DNA of 16,106 bases, from positions 1 to 16,106 of the forward strand of contig SPJO01000061.1 in the NCBI GenBank assembly GCA_006844635.1, written 5' to 3'. Under the pieces are notes generated by a model that saw only the letters and a program-made list of their open reading frames with translations, ran no database searches and was not told the origin of the DNA. The position numbers and the translations under genes are program-made. Source of the stretch: Methylophilaceae bacterium. Its GTDB lineage: Bacteria > Pseudomonadota > Gammaproteobacteria > Burkholderiales > Methylophilaceae. Position 1 is the stretch's first letter; the number at the start of each line of letters is the position of its first letter. Positions 1 to 8,011 of the stretch are shown piece by piece.

Positions 1-1
1 G

Positions 2-208
2 TTCTGTGAAGCCATGATTGTCATGGCAGAGAAACTGGATATTGATATTATTGCGGAAGGCATTGAAACCCAAGTGCAGTTGGGTATGTTGTTAGAAGCG
101 GGTTGTGACTTTGGTCAAGGTTACTTGATTGCCAAGCCGCTACCTGCCGCCGCATTCGAACGGATGCATAAAGAGCGTGACGTCGGTGGCTTTATGCTGA
201 GCGCTTAA
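2..208 (+). CDS. C-terminal end of an EAL-domain protein (c-di-GMP phosphodiesterase type), 5' truncated by the window
   Basis: Only the last 68 codons are present; the open frame runs in from the left edge, so the start is outside. The visible segment has the hallmark C-terminal EAL signatures: the IIAEGIET block (the glutamate of this block is a metal/catalytic-loop residue in EAL phosphodiesterases) followed by the GCDFGQGYLIAKPLP block that closes the barrel, then a short tail ending in LSA. EAL domains hydrolyse cyclic di-GMP to pGpG in the cytoplasm. Whether this one is active, and whether GGDEF, PAS or membrane parts precede it, cannot be seen. It converges on the next gene with only 6 bases between stop codons, and no terminator hairpin fits there. 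Confidence 0.9.
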   Translation, partial: FCEAMIVMAEKLDIDIIAEGIETQVQLGMLLEAGCDFGQGYLIAKPLPAAAFERMHKERDVGGFMLSA

Positions 209-214
209 TTAGGA

Positions 215-544
215 CTACTTCTTATCTCTTAAGTCCCAAACAGCATTTAACGCATTCACGCTATTCTCTAAGTTAACTTTGGCTTGCTCTTCTGCTGCTT
301 TTGCTTGTTGTGCCTCTTGCCTCAGTTGATTGAGTTTCTCCTGCGCTTGTGCAACGTGTTTTTCTTGCACAGCAACACGTTGGTTAAGTGCTTCATGTGC
401 TGATTTTTGTTTGTTATACGCTTGCCTAGCTTCATAGGCGTTTCTTTGCTCATTAGAAATATCTCTAGCCAGCGCTATGTTTGAGAAGCTACTAAGTAGT
501 GTTGTGATGAGCAAAGCGCGTGTGATGGTTTTTGCGACTATCAA
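215..544 (-). CDS. Small exported coiled-coil protein of unknown function
   Basis: This 109-residue protein is not recognised as a named family. Residues 1-26 form a plausible Sec signal peptide with a hydrophobic core (ALLITTLLSSF) and an ALA cleavage motif before Arg27. The rest (about 30-100) is rich in Ala, Gln, Glu and Lys with heptad-like spacing and few helix breakers, suggesting one long periplasmic coiled coil. There is no lipobox cysteine. The start is TTG: an AGGAA Shine-Dalgarno lies 7 bases upstream and no ATG or GTG in frame precedes the signal peptide. A TTG at codon 13 would cut into the signal and is unlikely. It diverges from the phosphatase gene across a 222-bp gap. A structural or chaperone-like envelope role is only inference. 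Confidence 0.7.
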   Translation of the reverse strand: MIVAKTITRALLITTLLSSFSNIALARDISNEQRNAYEARQAYNKQKSAHEALNQRVAVQEKHVAQAQEKLNQLRQEAQQAKAAEEQAKVNLENSVNALNAVWDLRDKK

Positions 545-634
545 TTTAATATTCCTATCCGTAAAGTTGTTTTTTAAAGTTTTAAATTAAATGTCAGGTT
601 GAAACGTTAGTATGACGCAACGTTTAGTGCCTGC

Positions 635-669
635 TTTTCACAATAAGTTCATGTAACAGTGAGTATCTT
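635..669 (+). promoter_or_regulatory. Weak candidate Pho box and -10 upstream of the PhoX gene
   Basis: Two half-sites, TTTTCAC (635-641) and AGTTCAT (646-652), lie 11 bp apart. Each matches 4 of 7 positions of the E. coli PhoB half-site CTGTCAT. A poor -10 (TATCTT, 664-669) follows 11 bp after the second, the spacing expected for a PhoB-activated promoter. The matches are degenerate and the region is AT-rich, so this is suggestive only. A second isolated half-site-like word, CCGTCAT (688-694), has no good partner. The rest of the 545-766 gap shows no RNA gene or ORF. Confidence 0.22.
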
Positions 670-766
670 AATATAACTTTAATCAATCCGTCATATCAAT
701 CTTTGATAATTTCCTTAGCTTTATTAGCTAGCACAATACCCAACAATAACGTCAAGGAGATTTCAT

Positions 767-2851
767 ATGAGCAGTTCGTTACACCCTGATGGTAGGCTAA
801 ATCCGAGTGATAGTGTCACTAATGACAGTGATAACCTTTCAATACATGATTTAGTTGTTTCAAGACGTAATTTTTTAAAAGGAACACTAGGCGCAACAGC
901 CGTCGCACTAACCGGAGGGTCAATGCTTGGCTGTCTTAGTGTTGATGCGCAAGCTAAACAAAAGACAAGCTATACTGGTACTGGAGAAATTGGGTTTACT
1001 TCAATCCCAGCAAATGTAATACCAATGACAGATGCGGTAACGGTGCCTCAGGGTTACACAGCAAAAACGTTAGTAGCTTGGGGAGACCCGATTAGAAAAA
1101 AAGTGCAAAAATGGAGTTCAGAAAATCCAATGACTGAAAAGGCTCAATTGCGCTCCTATGGTGCTCATACTGATGGAATGCATTACTTCCCAAGTACAAG
1201 AGGCAAGTATGGTAATAAGAATGGCATTCTAGTAACAAACAGTGAGTACGTTGATCCTGCATTGGTCAACGGTATTACACCTTCTTCTGCTTATAGCACA
1301 ACCGAATTAACACTTGATATGGTGCGTGCGCAACAAGCCGCACATGGTGTTAATGTTATTCATATTGATCAGAATGAAAATAATTGGGAAATTGAACTTA
1401 AGTCACTCGTTAATCGACGGATAACCGGCAATACTCCATGCTTAATTAGTGGGCCAGCAGCACATGATCCAATGATGAAAACGGCTCAAGACAAGCGGGG
1501 CAGAAAAGTCCTTGGTACTTTAAATAACTGTGCGAATGGCTATACTCCATGGGGGACTTATTTAGCTTGCGAAGAAAATTTTAATGGCTATTTTGGAACA
1601 ACTGACGAATCCTTTGAGCAAACTAACCATGAAAAACGTTATGGTGTGACTAACCGTGGCTTTGGCTACCGCTGGCACGAGGTGGATTCGCGCTTTGACG
1701 TTGCACAAAACCGTAATGAGCCAAACCGTTTTGGCTGGATTGTAGAAGTAGACCCAAGTAATAGGAGAGCAAGGCCTGTCAAACGCACTGCGCTAGGTCG
1801 TTTTAAGCACGAAAGTGCTGGCATGGCGATGGATGCAGACAAGCGTGTCGCTCTTTACATGGGTGATGATGAGCGTAATGAGTATGTTTACAAATTTGTT
1901 TGTAAGTATAAGTTCCGCAAAAGGAACCCACATAAACATGGTTATATGCTCGATCATGGCACATTGTATGTAGCAAAATTCCATGAAGATGGTACGGGTG
2001 AATGGGTCGCGCTAGTGCATGGTGAAAATGGTTTGACGGAGGAAAATGGCTTTGCTAGCCAAGCTGAAGTCGTGATTAAAGCTAGGCAAGCAGCAGACCG
2101 TGTCGGCGCAACGACAATGGACAGGCCTGAATGGACAGCGGTGCACCCTGAAACTGGTGAAGTCTACCTAACGCTGACTAATAACAAACGGCGCGGCAAT
2201 ACACCAGAATCAGCTCCTCAGCCTGATGGTACAGTGCCTGGCGGTGCAAGTAATCCGCCAGTCAATGCAGCAAATCCTCGCCCAGATAATGATTTTGGAC
2301 ATGTTATACGTTGGAGAGAAGAGGGTAATAAAGTCTCTGCAACAACGTTTAGCTGGGATATTTTTGTACAAGCTGGTGATCGAAATACAGCTAAAACATT
2401 AGGATCTAGTTACAACCCTGAAGAGTATGGCGGTCAAGAGGTTGGTTATTTTGGAAATATTCAAGGTGATGACTTTGGTGCGCCAGACGGATTATGGGTT
2501 GATCAAGATGGACGTCTATGGATTCAAACAGACCAAGCAGGTAACGCAGAGGGAGATTGGGTTAATATTGGCGGTAATAGCATGATGTGTGCTGATCCTG
2601 AGACAGGTGAAATACGCCGTTTTTTAACAGCACCTCCGCATGCGGAAGTCACTGGCATTACAGCCACACCCGATGGTAAAACAATGTTTATTGGAATCCA
2701 ACATCCTGGGGAAGATTGGGATGAGGGGTATACTGATAACTCAACTTGGCCTGATAGTGGTGTTAATGGGGAAACTAAACAGTCTGCTAATAAGCCGCGT
2801 TCAGGTGTCGTTGTGATTACAAAAGACGATGGTGGTGTAATCGGTACCTAA
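767..2851 (+). CDS. phoX: PhoX-family (DUF839) Tat-exported alkaline phosphatase
   Basis: This 694-residue protein is of the usual length for proteobacterial PhoX. The twin-arginine motif SRRNFLK (32-38) precedes a hydrophobic stretch (about 40-55), so it should be exported folded through Tat, unlike PhoA. Family blocks appear in order: YGAHTDGMHYFP (131-142), NSEY (158-161), NNCANGYTPWGT with Cys255, CEEN (268-271), RFGWIVEVDP (321-330), KHESAGM (347-353), MGDDERNEYVYKF (365-377) and a DGLWVDQDGRLW beta-propeller blade near the C terminus. In the known PhoX structure, equivalent Cys and Glu residues hold a mixed iron/calcium cluster. The enzyme releases phosphate from phosphomonoesters in the periplasm. 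AAGGAG 8 bases before the ATG supports the start. It ends in a strong terminator and looks monocistronic; induction by phosphate starvation is expected from the family but only weakly supported by a Pho box. Confidence 0.93.
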   Translation: MSSSLHPDGRLNPSDSVTNDSDNLSIHDLVVSRRNFLKGTLGATAVALTGGSMLGCLSVDAQAKQKTSYTGTGEIGFTSIPANVIPMTDAVTVPQGYTAKTLVAWGDPIRKKVQKWSSENPMTEKAQLRSYGAHTDGMHYFPSTRGKYGNKNGILVTNSEYVDPALVNGITPSSAYSTTELTLDMVRAQQAAHGVNVIHIDQNENNWEIELKSLVNRRITGNTPCLISGPAAHDPMMKTAQDKRGRKVLGTLNNCANGYTPWGTYLACEENFNGYFGTTDESFEQTNHEKRYGVTNRGFGYRWHEVDSRFDVAQNRNEPNRFGWIVEVDPSNRRARPVKRTALGRFKHESAGMAMDADKRVALYMGDDERNEYVYKFVCKYKFRKRNPHKHGYMLDHGTLYVAKFHEDGTGEWVALVHGENGLTEENGFASQAEVVIKARQAADRVGATTMDRPEWTAVHPETGEVYLTLTNNKRRGNTPESAPQPDGTVPGGASNPPVNAANPRPDNDFGHVIRWREEGNKVSATTFSWDIFVQAGDRNTAKTLGSSYNPEEYGGQEVGYFGNIQGDDFGAPDGLWVDQDGRLWIQTDQAGNAEGDWVNIGGNSMMCADPETGEIRRFLTAPPHAEVTGITATPDGKTMFIGIQHPGEDWDEGYTDNSTWPDSGVNGETKQSANKPRSGVVVITKDDGGVIGT

Positions 2852-2870
2852 TGTAGCTGTGAGTACATGA

Positions 2871-2900
2871 AAAAAGCCTCACAGCAATGTGAGGCTTTTT
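2871..2900. terminator. Bidirectional Rho-independent terminator between phoX and tRNA-Asn
   Basis: A perfect 13-bp inverted repeat (2871-2883 with 2888-2900) closes on a GCAA/TTGC tetraloop. The GC-rich core GCCTCACA is flanked by five A on the left and five T on the right, so it makes a U-tract terminator in both directions. It lies 19 bases after the phoX stop and 6 bases beyond the tRNA 3' end, serving both transcripts. Confidence 0.93.
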
Positions 2901-2906
2901 GGTATT

Positions 2907-2982
2907 TGGCTCCCCAACCTGGGCTCGAACCAGGGACACATGGATTAACAGTCCATTGCTCTACCAACTGAGCTATTGGGGA
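2907..2982 (-). tRNA. tRNA-Asn, anticodon GTT
   Basis: On the minus strand a full 76-nt cloverleaf can be folded. The acceptor arm pairs TCCCCAA with TTGGGGA, followed by discriminator G and an encoded CCA. The D arm contains AGCTCAGTTGGTAGAGC, the anticodon loop is CTGTTAA with GTT at 2947-2949, and the T arm is CCTGG-TTCGAGC-CCAGG. Anticodon GTT reads both asparagine codons. A short hairpin (2992-3005, ACTGC/GCAGT) lies in the expected 5' leader. It has its own promoter and ends at the shared terminator, so it is probably a single-gene transcript. Confidence 0.97.
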
Positions 2983-3022
2983 ATCGAGAGTACTGCTTTA
3001 GCAGTTAACTAACGAAGGCGTG

Positions 3023-3051
3023 ATAATACTGGCTATGCGCTTGTTGGTCAA
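3023..3051 (-). promoter_or_regulatory. Sigma-70 promoter of tRNA-Asn
   Basis: On the minus strand a TTGACC -35 box (3046-3051, 5 of 6 to consensus) and a TATTAT -10 box (3023-3028, 5 of 6) are separated by exactly 17 bp. A GC-rich CACGCC follows the -10 directly. GC-rich discriminators are typical of stable-RNA promoters under stringent control, which fits a tRNA gene. Initiation near 3016 would give a leader of about 34 nt before the mature tRNA. Confidence 0.7.
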
Positions 3052-3098
3052 TATCCAAAATGCATATTTATACTGAATTTTTTAAAACGGTATAAATT

Positions 3099-4316
3099 TT
3101 ATGATGCCAATGCTTTTTCAATGCGGTCTAGGGCTTCAGTTAAGTTTTCCATGCTGGTGGCAAATGACACACGGAAATAGCCTTCAGCACCAAAAGCTGA
3201 GCCTGGCACAACTGCAACATCAAACCCTTCAATGAGGTAGTCAGCAAAAGCCATATCGGTTGCTTCCGCTATTTTGCCTGATTGATGTAAACGACTAATC
3301 GCTTCACGTGCATCAGGGAATGCATAGAACGCGCCTCCTGCTTTTAAACAACTTAGGCCTGGCATGGCGTTAAAACGATCTACCACATAAGTATGACGCT
3401 CTTTAAATGCATCAAGCATTGGGGTAATGCAAGATTGGGGGCCTTCAAGCGCAGCTTGTGCGGCGACTTGTGAAATGGACGTTGGGTTACTGGTTGATTG
3501 GCTCTGTAATTTACCCATGGCTTTAATAATGTCTAATGGACCTGCAGCATAACCAATCCGCCAGCCAGTCATTGAGTAAGCTTTTGATACGCCGTTTAAT
3601 ACAATGCAGCGGTCTTTCAATGCTGGGGTTGCATTTAAAATATTGTAGAACTTGTCGCCAGTTAAGTTGACGTGCTCATACATATCATCTGTTGCGACGA
3701 GTACATGTGGATGTTTAAGTAACACTTCACCCAAGGCTTTTAGCTCTGTTAAGTTGTACGCGGCGCCTGTTGGATTAGAAGGGGAGTTAAACATCACCAG
3801 TTTTGTTTTTGGCGTGATAGCGGCTTCTAGCTGTTCAGGGAGTAATTTAAAGCCTTGTTCAATGCCGCATTCAACAATCACAGGCTTGGCTTCAGCAACA
3901 AGTGCAATATCGGCATAACTCACCCAGTATGGTGCTGGGACAATGACTTCATCGCCTGCATTTAACACGGCTAAGCAGAGGTTGAAAATGGTTTGCTTAC
4001 CACCGACGCCGACAATGACTTCATTTACAGCGTATTCGAGATCGTTATCTTTTTTAAACTTCTCGACAATGGCTTTTTTTAAGCCTGGGATGCCTGTCAC
4101 TGGAGTGTATTTGGTAAAGCCCGCATCAATGGCTGCTTTTGCGGCATCTTTGATATGTTGGGGCGTATCAAAATCAGGCTCGCCTGCCGCTAAGCCAATA
4201 ATAGGGCGGCCTTCTGCTTTGTATTTCCCTGCTTTTGCTGTAATGGCTAAAGTAGGGGATTCTTTAATGCTGAGCACTCGTTTTGATAGAGTTGGCTGAG
4301 ATGATGAGTTTGCCAA
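3099..4316 (-). CDS. Class I aspartate aminotransferase, subgroup I-beta (PLP-dependent)
   Basis: This cytoplasmic PLP enzyme of 405 residues interconverts aspartate plus 2-oxoglutarate and oxaloacetate plus glutamate. The fold-type I signatures are LAAGEPDFDTP (42-52), PAPYWVSY (127-134), NSPSNPTG (177-184, Asn181), TDDMYE (209-214), the Schiff-base lysine in SKAYSMTGWRIGY (Lys245) and FRVSFA near the C terminus. GGKQ (Lys107) matches the lysine that binds the distal carboxylate in Thermus-type I-beta enzymes, some of which also transaminate prephenate. I prefer the TTG at 4316 because AAGGA lies 8 bases upstream and the protein then begins close to the family's usual N terminus. A TTG at 4337 would add seven residues and lacks a ribosome site; the ATG at 4333 is out of frame. 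No convincing terminator follows, only a weak AT-rich inverted repeat at 3067-3096. Confidence 0.93.
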   Translation of the reverse strand: MANSSSQPTLSKRVLSIKESPTLAITAKAGKYKAEGRPIIGLAAGEPDFDTPQHIKDAAKAAIDAGFTKYTPVTGIPGLKKAIVEKFKKDNDLEYAVNEVIVGVGGKQTIFNLCLAVLNAGDEVIVPAPYWVSYADIALVAEAKPVIVECGIEQGFKLLPEQLEAAITPKTKLVMFNSPSNPTGAAYNLTELKALGEVLLKHPHVLVATDDMYEHVNLTGDKFYNILNATPALKDRCIVLNGVSKAYSMTGWRIGYAAGPLDIIKAMGKLQSQSTSNPTSISQVAAQAALEGPQSCITPMLDAFKERHTYVVDRFNAMPGLSCLKAGGAFYAFPDAREAISRLHQSGKIAEATDMAFADYLIEGFDVAVVPGSAFGAEGYFRVSFATSMENLTEALDRIEKALAS

Positions 4317-4338
4317 AATGCGCTTTCCTTCATGCAAG

Positions 4339-4432
4339 ATATTAATAATGGTTATATAGCCTACATTTTACGCAAAAATTACCTTTTTAGGTTGGCTCTA
4401 TCAACGGCAAAGATAAAAAATATTAATAATGG
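4339..4432. repeat. 13-bp direct repeat flanking the aminotransferase/protease intergenic gap
   Basis: ATATTAATAATGG occurs at 4339-4351 and again at 4420-4432, 81 bp apart. The identity extends to 16 of 17 positions if the next four bases are included. One copy lies about 25 bases upstream of the aminotransferase start, the other just beyond the protease stop. It may be a paired regulator site or a chance AT-rich repeat. Confidence 0.5.
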
Positions 4433-4439
4433 ATATGCA

Positions 4440-5453
4440 TTAGCATGCTTGTATGCATTCAATATGTGCTTTGTATTGGTCGCCGTACTCTTGGTCAATG
4501 CTTGATAGCTTGCGATAGATACGATCCATTTCTGTTTGGTCGCCACGTTTTTTGGCTAAGTTGCCAATCTTAAATAAGACATCAATATTACCTGTGTCGA
4601 AAGAAAGCGACTTTTGATAATACTCATTGGCTAACGCGGGCTTGTCCATTTTCTCTTGGCTAACGGCTAGTGCTAACCAAGCTTCTGGGCTTTCTGGCTC
4701 AGCTTTTGTCCACTTCTCTGCCACCTGTTCAAGTGCTGGCCAGTCGTAACGAGACTCCGGCACGGCTGCTTGCATATAGAACGGTTTCTTATCTTCATCT
4801 TCTTCCCAGAGTGCTTTGCCAGCAATCGGTAGTTTTTCGAGATAAGGTAAATCACGCATGGTTGCTATCCATTCAACAGGCAATGCAAAATGAATGCTGC
4901 CGCCTCTGCCAGCTGTTTTAAAGGTGTTAATGCCAACTAAGCGGCCATCTAAATCAAATAGGCCGCTACCGCTAGCCCCTAATAAAAACTTAGCATTAGT
5001 GCGGATGACATTGCCGGGGTTGCCTGCATACAAGCCATGGACATTGCCTGTTGAGGTCAATGGTGCTGGTGACCCGCTAGAGTGGCCAATACCGGCGACT
5101 TCTTGGCCACGTTGTAAGGTGCTGCTTTTGCCTATTTTGACAGGCTTGAATGGTAGGTTTTCTGCCGTCACCAAACATAGGTCATTCCAAGTGTCAGCCC
5201 TAACTGTTGTAATAGGGTAGGAGTCTTGACCTCTGGCGATCCATGGTTCTTTGGTTGTGCGTAATATATGACAATTAGTAATCACCTCATTCGGTGCAAC
5301 AACGACGCCTGAGCCGTAAGCTAAGCCGCCCGTTTCATTAAAACCCCGAATCATCACTACACTAAAATAAGATTCTATTAATGCTTGTTTGTCGTAGGCA
5401 TAACTGGGTGTCACGCCTAGTATGAACGTACAAAAAAGAAGTACTAGTCGCAT
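4440..5453 (-). CDS. Exported trypsin-like serine protease with C-terminal TPR region
   Basis: This 337-residue protein begins with a Sec signal peptide (hydrophobic residues 3-16, likely cleavage after SYA at 19). The protease domain (about 28-200) has all three catalytic positions of the trypsin/HtrA fold: His62 in TNCHIL, Asp91 in WNDLCLV and Ser161 in GASGSGLFD. It lacks a PDZ domain. Residues about 237-321 instead form TPR-like helix pairs (PESPEAWLALAVSQEK, then YYQKSLSFDTGN). Two cysteines near the very end (CIQAC) could form a disulfide in the periplasm. Peptide or protein-partner processing in the envelope is the likely role; the substrate is unknown. The ATG has AGGGG at usable distance. 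It lies between the aminotransferase (same strand) and divergent uvrB. Confidence 0.85.
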   Translation of the reverse strand: MRLVLLFCTFILGVTPSYAYDKQALIESYFSVVMIRGFNETGGLAYGSGVVVAPNEVITNCHILRTTKEPWIARGQDSYPITTVRADTWNDLCLVTAENLPFKPVKIGKSSTLQRGQEVAGIGHSSGSPAPLTSTGNVHGLYAGNPGNVIRTNAKFLLGASGSGLFDLDGRLVGINTFKTAGRGGSIHFALPVEWIATMRDLPYLEKLPIAGKALWEEDEDKKPFYMQAAVPESRYDWPALEQVAEKWTKAEPESPEAWLALAVSQEKMDKPALANEYYQKSLSFDTGNIDVLFKIGNLAKKRGDQTEMDRIYRKLSSIDQEYGDQYKAHIECIQAC

Positions 5454-5610
5454 GTTGTTGCCCCTGTGTGATGTGATTATTTATTGTCGTAATTGATAAA
5501 ACAGACTAAAGCAGCATGGGAAAGTTTCATAGTACTTCCTGAGAGGAGCTAAGCAATATCAATAAAGCCTGTTAAAATCGAATGTTGTTTTACACCAGTA
5601 GAGTTCATAC

Positions 5611-7629
5611 GTGATTGTTACCTTCCCTAATAGTAAGTACCAGTTAAACCAGCCGTTCCCACCTGCTGGAGACCAGCCGCAAGCCATTGATAAGCTTGAA
5701 CAAGGTATTAAAGATGGCATGAAATGCCAGACATTACTGGGGGTGACTGGTTCTGGTAAAACATACACCATGGCAAATGTAATTGCGCGGACAGGCCGCC
5801 CAGCAATCGTCATGGCGCCAAATAAGACATTGGCGGCACAGCTATATAGTGAGTTCCGAGAGTTTTTCCCCAATAATGCGGTTGAGTATTTCGTTAGTTA
5901 TTACGATTACTACCAACCAGAAGCTTATGTACCTTCACGCGATGTGTTTATCGAAAAAGATTCCAGCATTAATGATCATATTGAGCAAATGCGCTTATCC
6001 GCAACCAAGGCACTACTAGAACGAGAAGATAGCATCATTGTGGCTTCCGTGTCGGCGATTTACGGCATCGGTGACCCGCAAGATTATCACGCCATGGTGT
6101 TGCACTTGAAGCAGGGCGAAAAAATGCTTCAGCGCGATGCGATTGATATTCTCATTGGGATGCAGTATCAACGGAATGATATTGATTTTAGCCGCGGAGC
6201 TTTTAGGGTGCGTGGCGATATTATTGACATTTTCCCTGCTGAAAATAATGAAATCGCTGTCCGTGTCAGTTTGTTTGATGACGAGGTTGAAACCATCTCT
6301 TTATTTGATCCGCTGACAGGTGAGATCTTCGAGAAGGTTAAACGCTTTACGATTTACCCTAAGAGTCATTATGTGACAACGCGGGATACGACGGTGCGTG
6401 CGATAGAAACCATTAAAGAAGAGTTGCGGGACCGTGTTGATTTCTTTGTGAAAGAACAAAAGCTAGTTGAAGCGCAGCGGATTGAGCAGCGGACACGTTT
6501 TGATTTGGAAATGCTGAATGAAATCGGCTTTTGCAAAGGCATCGAGAACTACTCACGCCACTTGTCTGGCGCTAAACCGGGTGAACCACCGCCAACATTG
6601 ATTGATTACCTGCCTAAAGATGCATTGATGATTCTGGATGAGAGCCACGTGACGATTCCGCAAATTGGTGCCATGTATAAAGGTGATAGGGCACGTAAAA
6701 GTAACCTAGTGGATTATGGGTGGCGTTTGCCTTCTGCGATGGATAACAGGCCGCTTAAATTCGAAGAGTTTGAAAAAATTATGCGTCAAGCGGTGTTTAT
6801 TTCTGCTACACCCGCTAACTATGAAAAAGAGCATGAGGAGCAAGTGGTCGAGATGATTGCACGGCCGACAGGCTTGATTGACCCCGAGATTGTTGTGAAG
6901 CCAGCAGATACGCAAGTAGATGATTTGTTGGGGGAAATTAAGCTAAGAGTAGCGCAGAAGGAGCGTGTGTTGGCAACAACGCTCACCAAGCGTATGGCAG
7001 AAGATTTAACAGACTATCTTAGCGAGCATGGCGTAGCAGTGCGTTACTTACATAGTGATATCGATACAGTTGAGCGCGTGGAGATTATTCGCGACTTACG
7101 CTTAGGCGAATTCGATGTTTTGGTCGGTATTAACTTGTTACGTGAGGGCTTAGATATTCCTGAGGTTTCACTGGTTGCCGTGTTGGATGCTGATAAAGAA
7201 GGCTTTCTACGGTCTGAGCGGTCATTGATTCAAACGGCGGGTAGGGCAGCACGTAATTTGAACGGTAGTGTGATTTTTTATGCGAATACGGTGACTCGCA
7301 GCATGAAGCTGGCCATGGATGAATCAGGGCGTCGTCGAGAGATTCAGATTGCCTTTAATAAAGAGCATGGTATTACGCCAAAAGGTGTTAGCAAGCGTAT
7401 TAAAGATATTATTGATGGTGTTTATGATATTGACGAAGGTAAAAAAGAGCGCAAAGCCGCACAAGAGCAAGCAAGCTACGATAGCTTAGGTGAGAAACAG
7501 CTTGTCAAAGAGATGAAGAAGGTTGAAAAAGCCATGCATGATGCAGCACAAAACCTCGAGTTTGAAAAAGCAGCAGAGTTAAGAGATCAGTTGAAAAAGC
7601 TTAAGGGTCGAATGCTTGATATTAGTTAA
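5611..7629 (+). CDS. uvrB: UvrB, excinuclease ABC subunit B
   Basis: UvrB is the damage-verification helicase of nucleotide excision repair: it receives DNA from UvrA and recruits UvrC for incision. The 672 residues match the normal length. Visible are Walker A GVTGSGKT (44-51), the DNA-clamping beta-hairpin region with YYDYYQPEAYVPSRD (97-111), RVRGDIIDIFPA (199-210), Walker B DESH (343-346), LLREGLDIPEVSL (509-521), motif VI QTAGRAARN (541-549) and a UVR domain that binds UvrC (about 629-664). The start is GTG: a stop codon 12 bases upstream in frame rules out earlier starts, and no ATG lies before the conserved PAGDQP block. The ribosome site is weak. No LexA-type palindrome is visible upstream, so SOS control is not supported. 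No terminator follows, and the next gene is 50 bases away. Confidence 0.97.
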   Translation: MIVTFPNSKYQLNQPFPPAGDQPQAIDKLEQGIKDGMKCQTLLGVTGSGKTYTMANVIARTGRPAIVMAPNKTLAAQLYSEFREFFPNNAVEYFVSYYDYYQPEAYVPSRDVFIEKDSSINDHIEQMRLSATKALLEREDSIIVASVSAIYGIGDPQDYHAMVLHLKQGEKMLQRDAIDILIGMQYQRNDIDFSRGAFRVRGDIIDIFPAENNEIAVRVSLFDDEVETISLFDPLTGEIFEKVKRFTIYPKSHYVTTRDTTVRAIETIKEELRDRVDFFVKEQKLVEAQRIEQRTRFDLEMLNEIGFCKGIENYSRHLSGAKPGEPPPTLIDYLPKDALMILDESHVTIPQIGAMYKGDRARKSNLVDYGWRLPSAMDNRPLKFEEFEKIMRQAVFISATPANYEKEHEEQVVEMIARPTGLIDPEIVVKPADTQVDDLLGEIKLRVAQKERVLATTLTKRMAEDLTDYLSEHGVAVRYLHSDIDTVERVEIIRDLRLGEFDVLVGINLLREGLDIPEVSLVAVLDADKEGFLRSERSLIQTAGRAARNLNGSVIFYANTVTRSMKLAMDESGRRREIQIAFNKEHGITPKGVSKRIKDIIDGVYDIDEGKKERKAAQEQASYDSLGEKQLVKEMKKVEKAMHDAAQNLEFEKAAELRDQLKKLKGRMLDIS

Positions 7630-7679
7630 AGTTAAATAAAAACATAAGTTTACAATTTATAGTTAAAGTAAATAATCAT

Positions 7680-7940
7680 ATGGATTTCACAAGTTATATT
7701 GGCAGTTTTGCGGCAACCTGCACGACCTTAGCGTTTGTGCCACAGGCAATACACTCTTATCGCACAAGGGATTTAACTGGTATTTCATTGCCAATGTACA
7801 GTATTTTTACGCTTGGCGTGGCTTTGTGGCTAGTGTACGGTTTATTAAAGCAAGATTGGCCGATTATCGTGGCGAATGTGGTGACTTTAGCGTTAGCACT
7901 GATGATATTGGTGCTCAAAGTGATTGATCGATCAAAATAG
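7680..7940 (+). CDS. SemiSWEET-type small sugar transporter (PQ-loop/MtN3 half unit)
   Basis: This 86-residue protein has three predicted transmembrane helices (about 6-24, 38-56, 62-81), the size and topology of bacterial SemiSWEETs, which dimerise to form a sugar uniporter in the inner membrane. The PQ-loop signature FVPQAIHSYRTRDLTGIS (19-36) has the characteristic Pro-Gln in helix 1 and the downstream loop. The second half carries the expected W-x-x-YG (LWLVYGLL). The start is ATG with a poor ribosome site. It follows uvrB by 50 bases without a terminator, so read-through from uvrB is plausible. The transported sugar is not predictable from sequence. Confidence 0.87.
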   Translation: MDFTSYIGSFAATCTTLAFVPQAIHSYRTRDLTGISLPMYSIFTLGVALWLVYGLLKQDWPIIVANVVTLALALMILVLKVIDRSK

Positions 7941-8011
7941 ATCATGGAAAGCTGAAATATCCCGCTGTGAAATCGGGCCACTTTGCATAGACTTTACATG
8001 GGAGTGTCTGG

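Noticed and set aside
1793..1984. Minus-strand 63-codon open frame inside phoX
   Set aside because: It is antisense within a strongly supported gene, with no family match or ribosome site.
3067..3096. Inverted repeat TTTATAC/GTATAAA after the aminotransferase stop as a terminator
   Set aside because: The stem is AT-rich, the loop is 16 bases and no T-tract follows on the minus strand; too weak to call.
3652..4299. Plus-strand open frames of 88 and 118 codons opposite the aminotransferase
   Set aside because: They lie wholly antisense to a gene with all family motifs, lack ribosome sites and encode low-complexity Ser/Pro/Ala-rich sequence, as expected from reverse-strand shadows.
5454..5610. 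LexA/SOS box upstream of uvrB
   Set aside because: CTGT occurs near 5569 and ACAG near 5500, but no CTGT-N8-ACAG arrangement exists in the gap.
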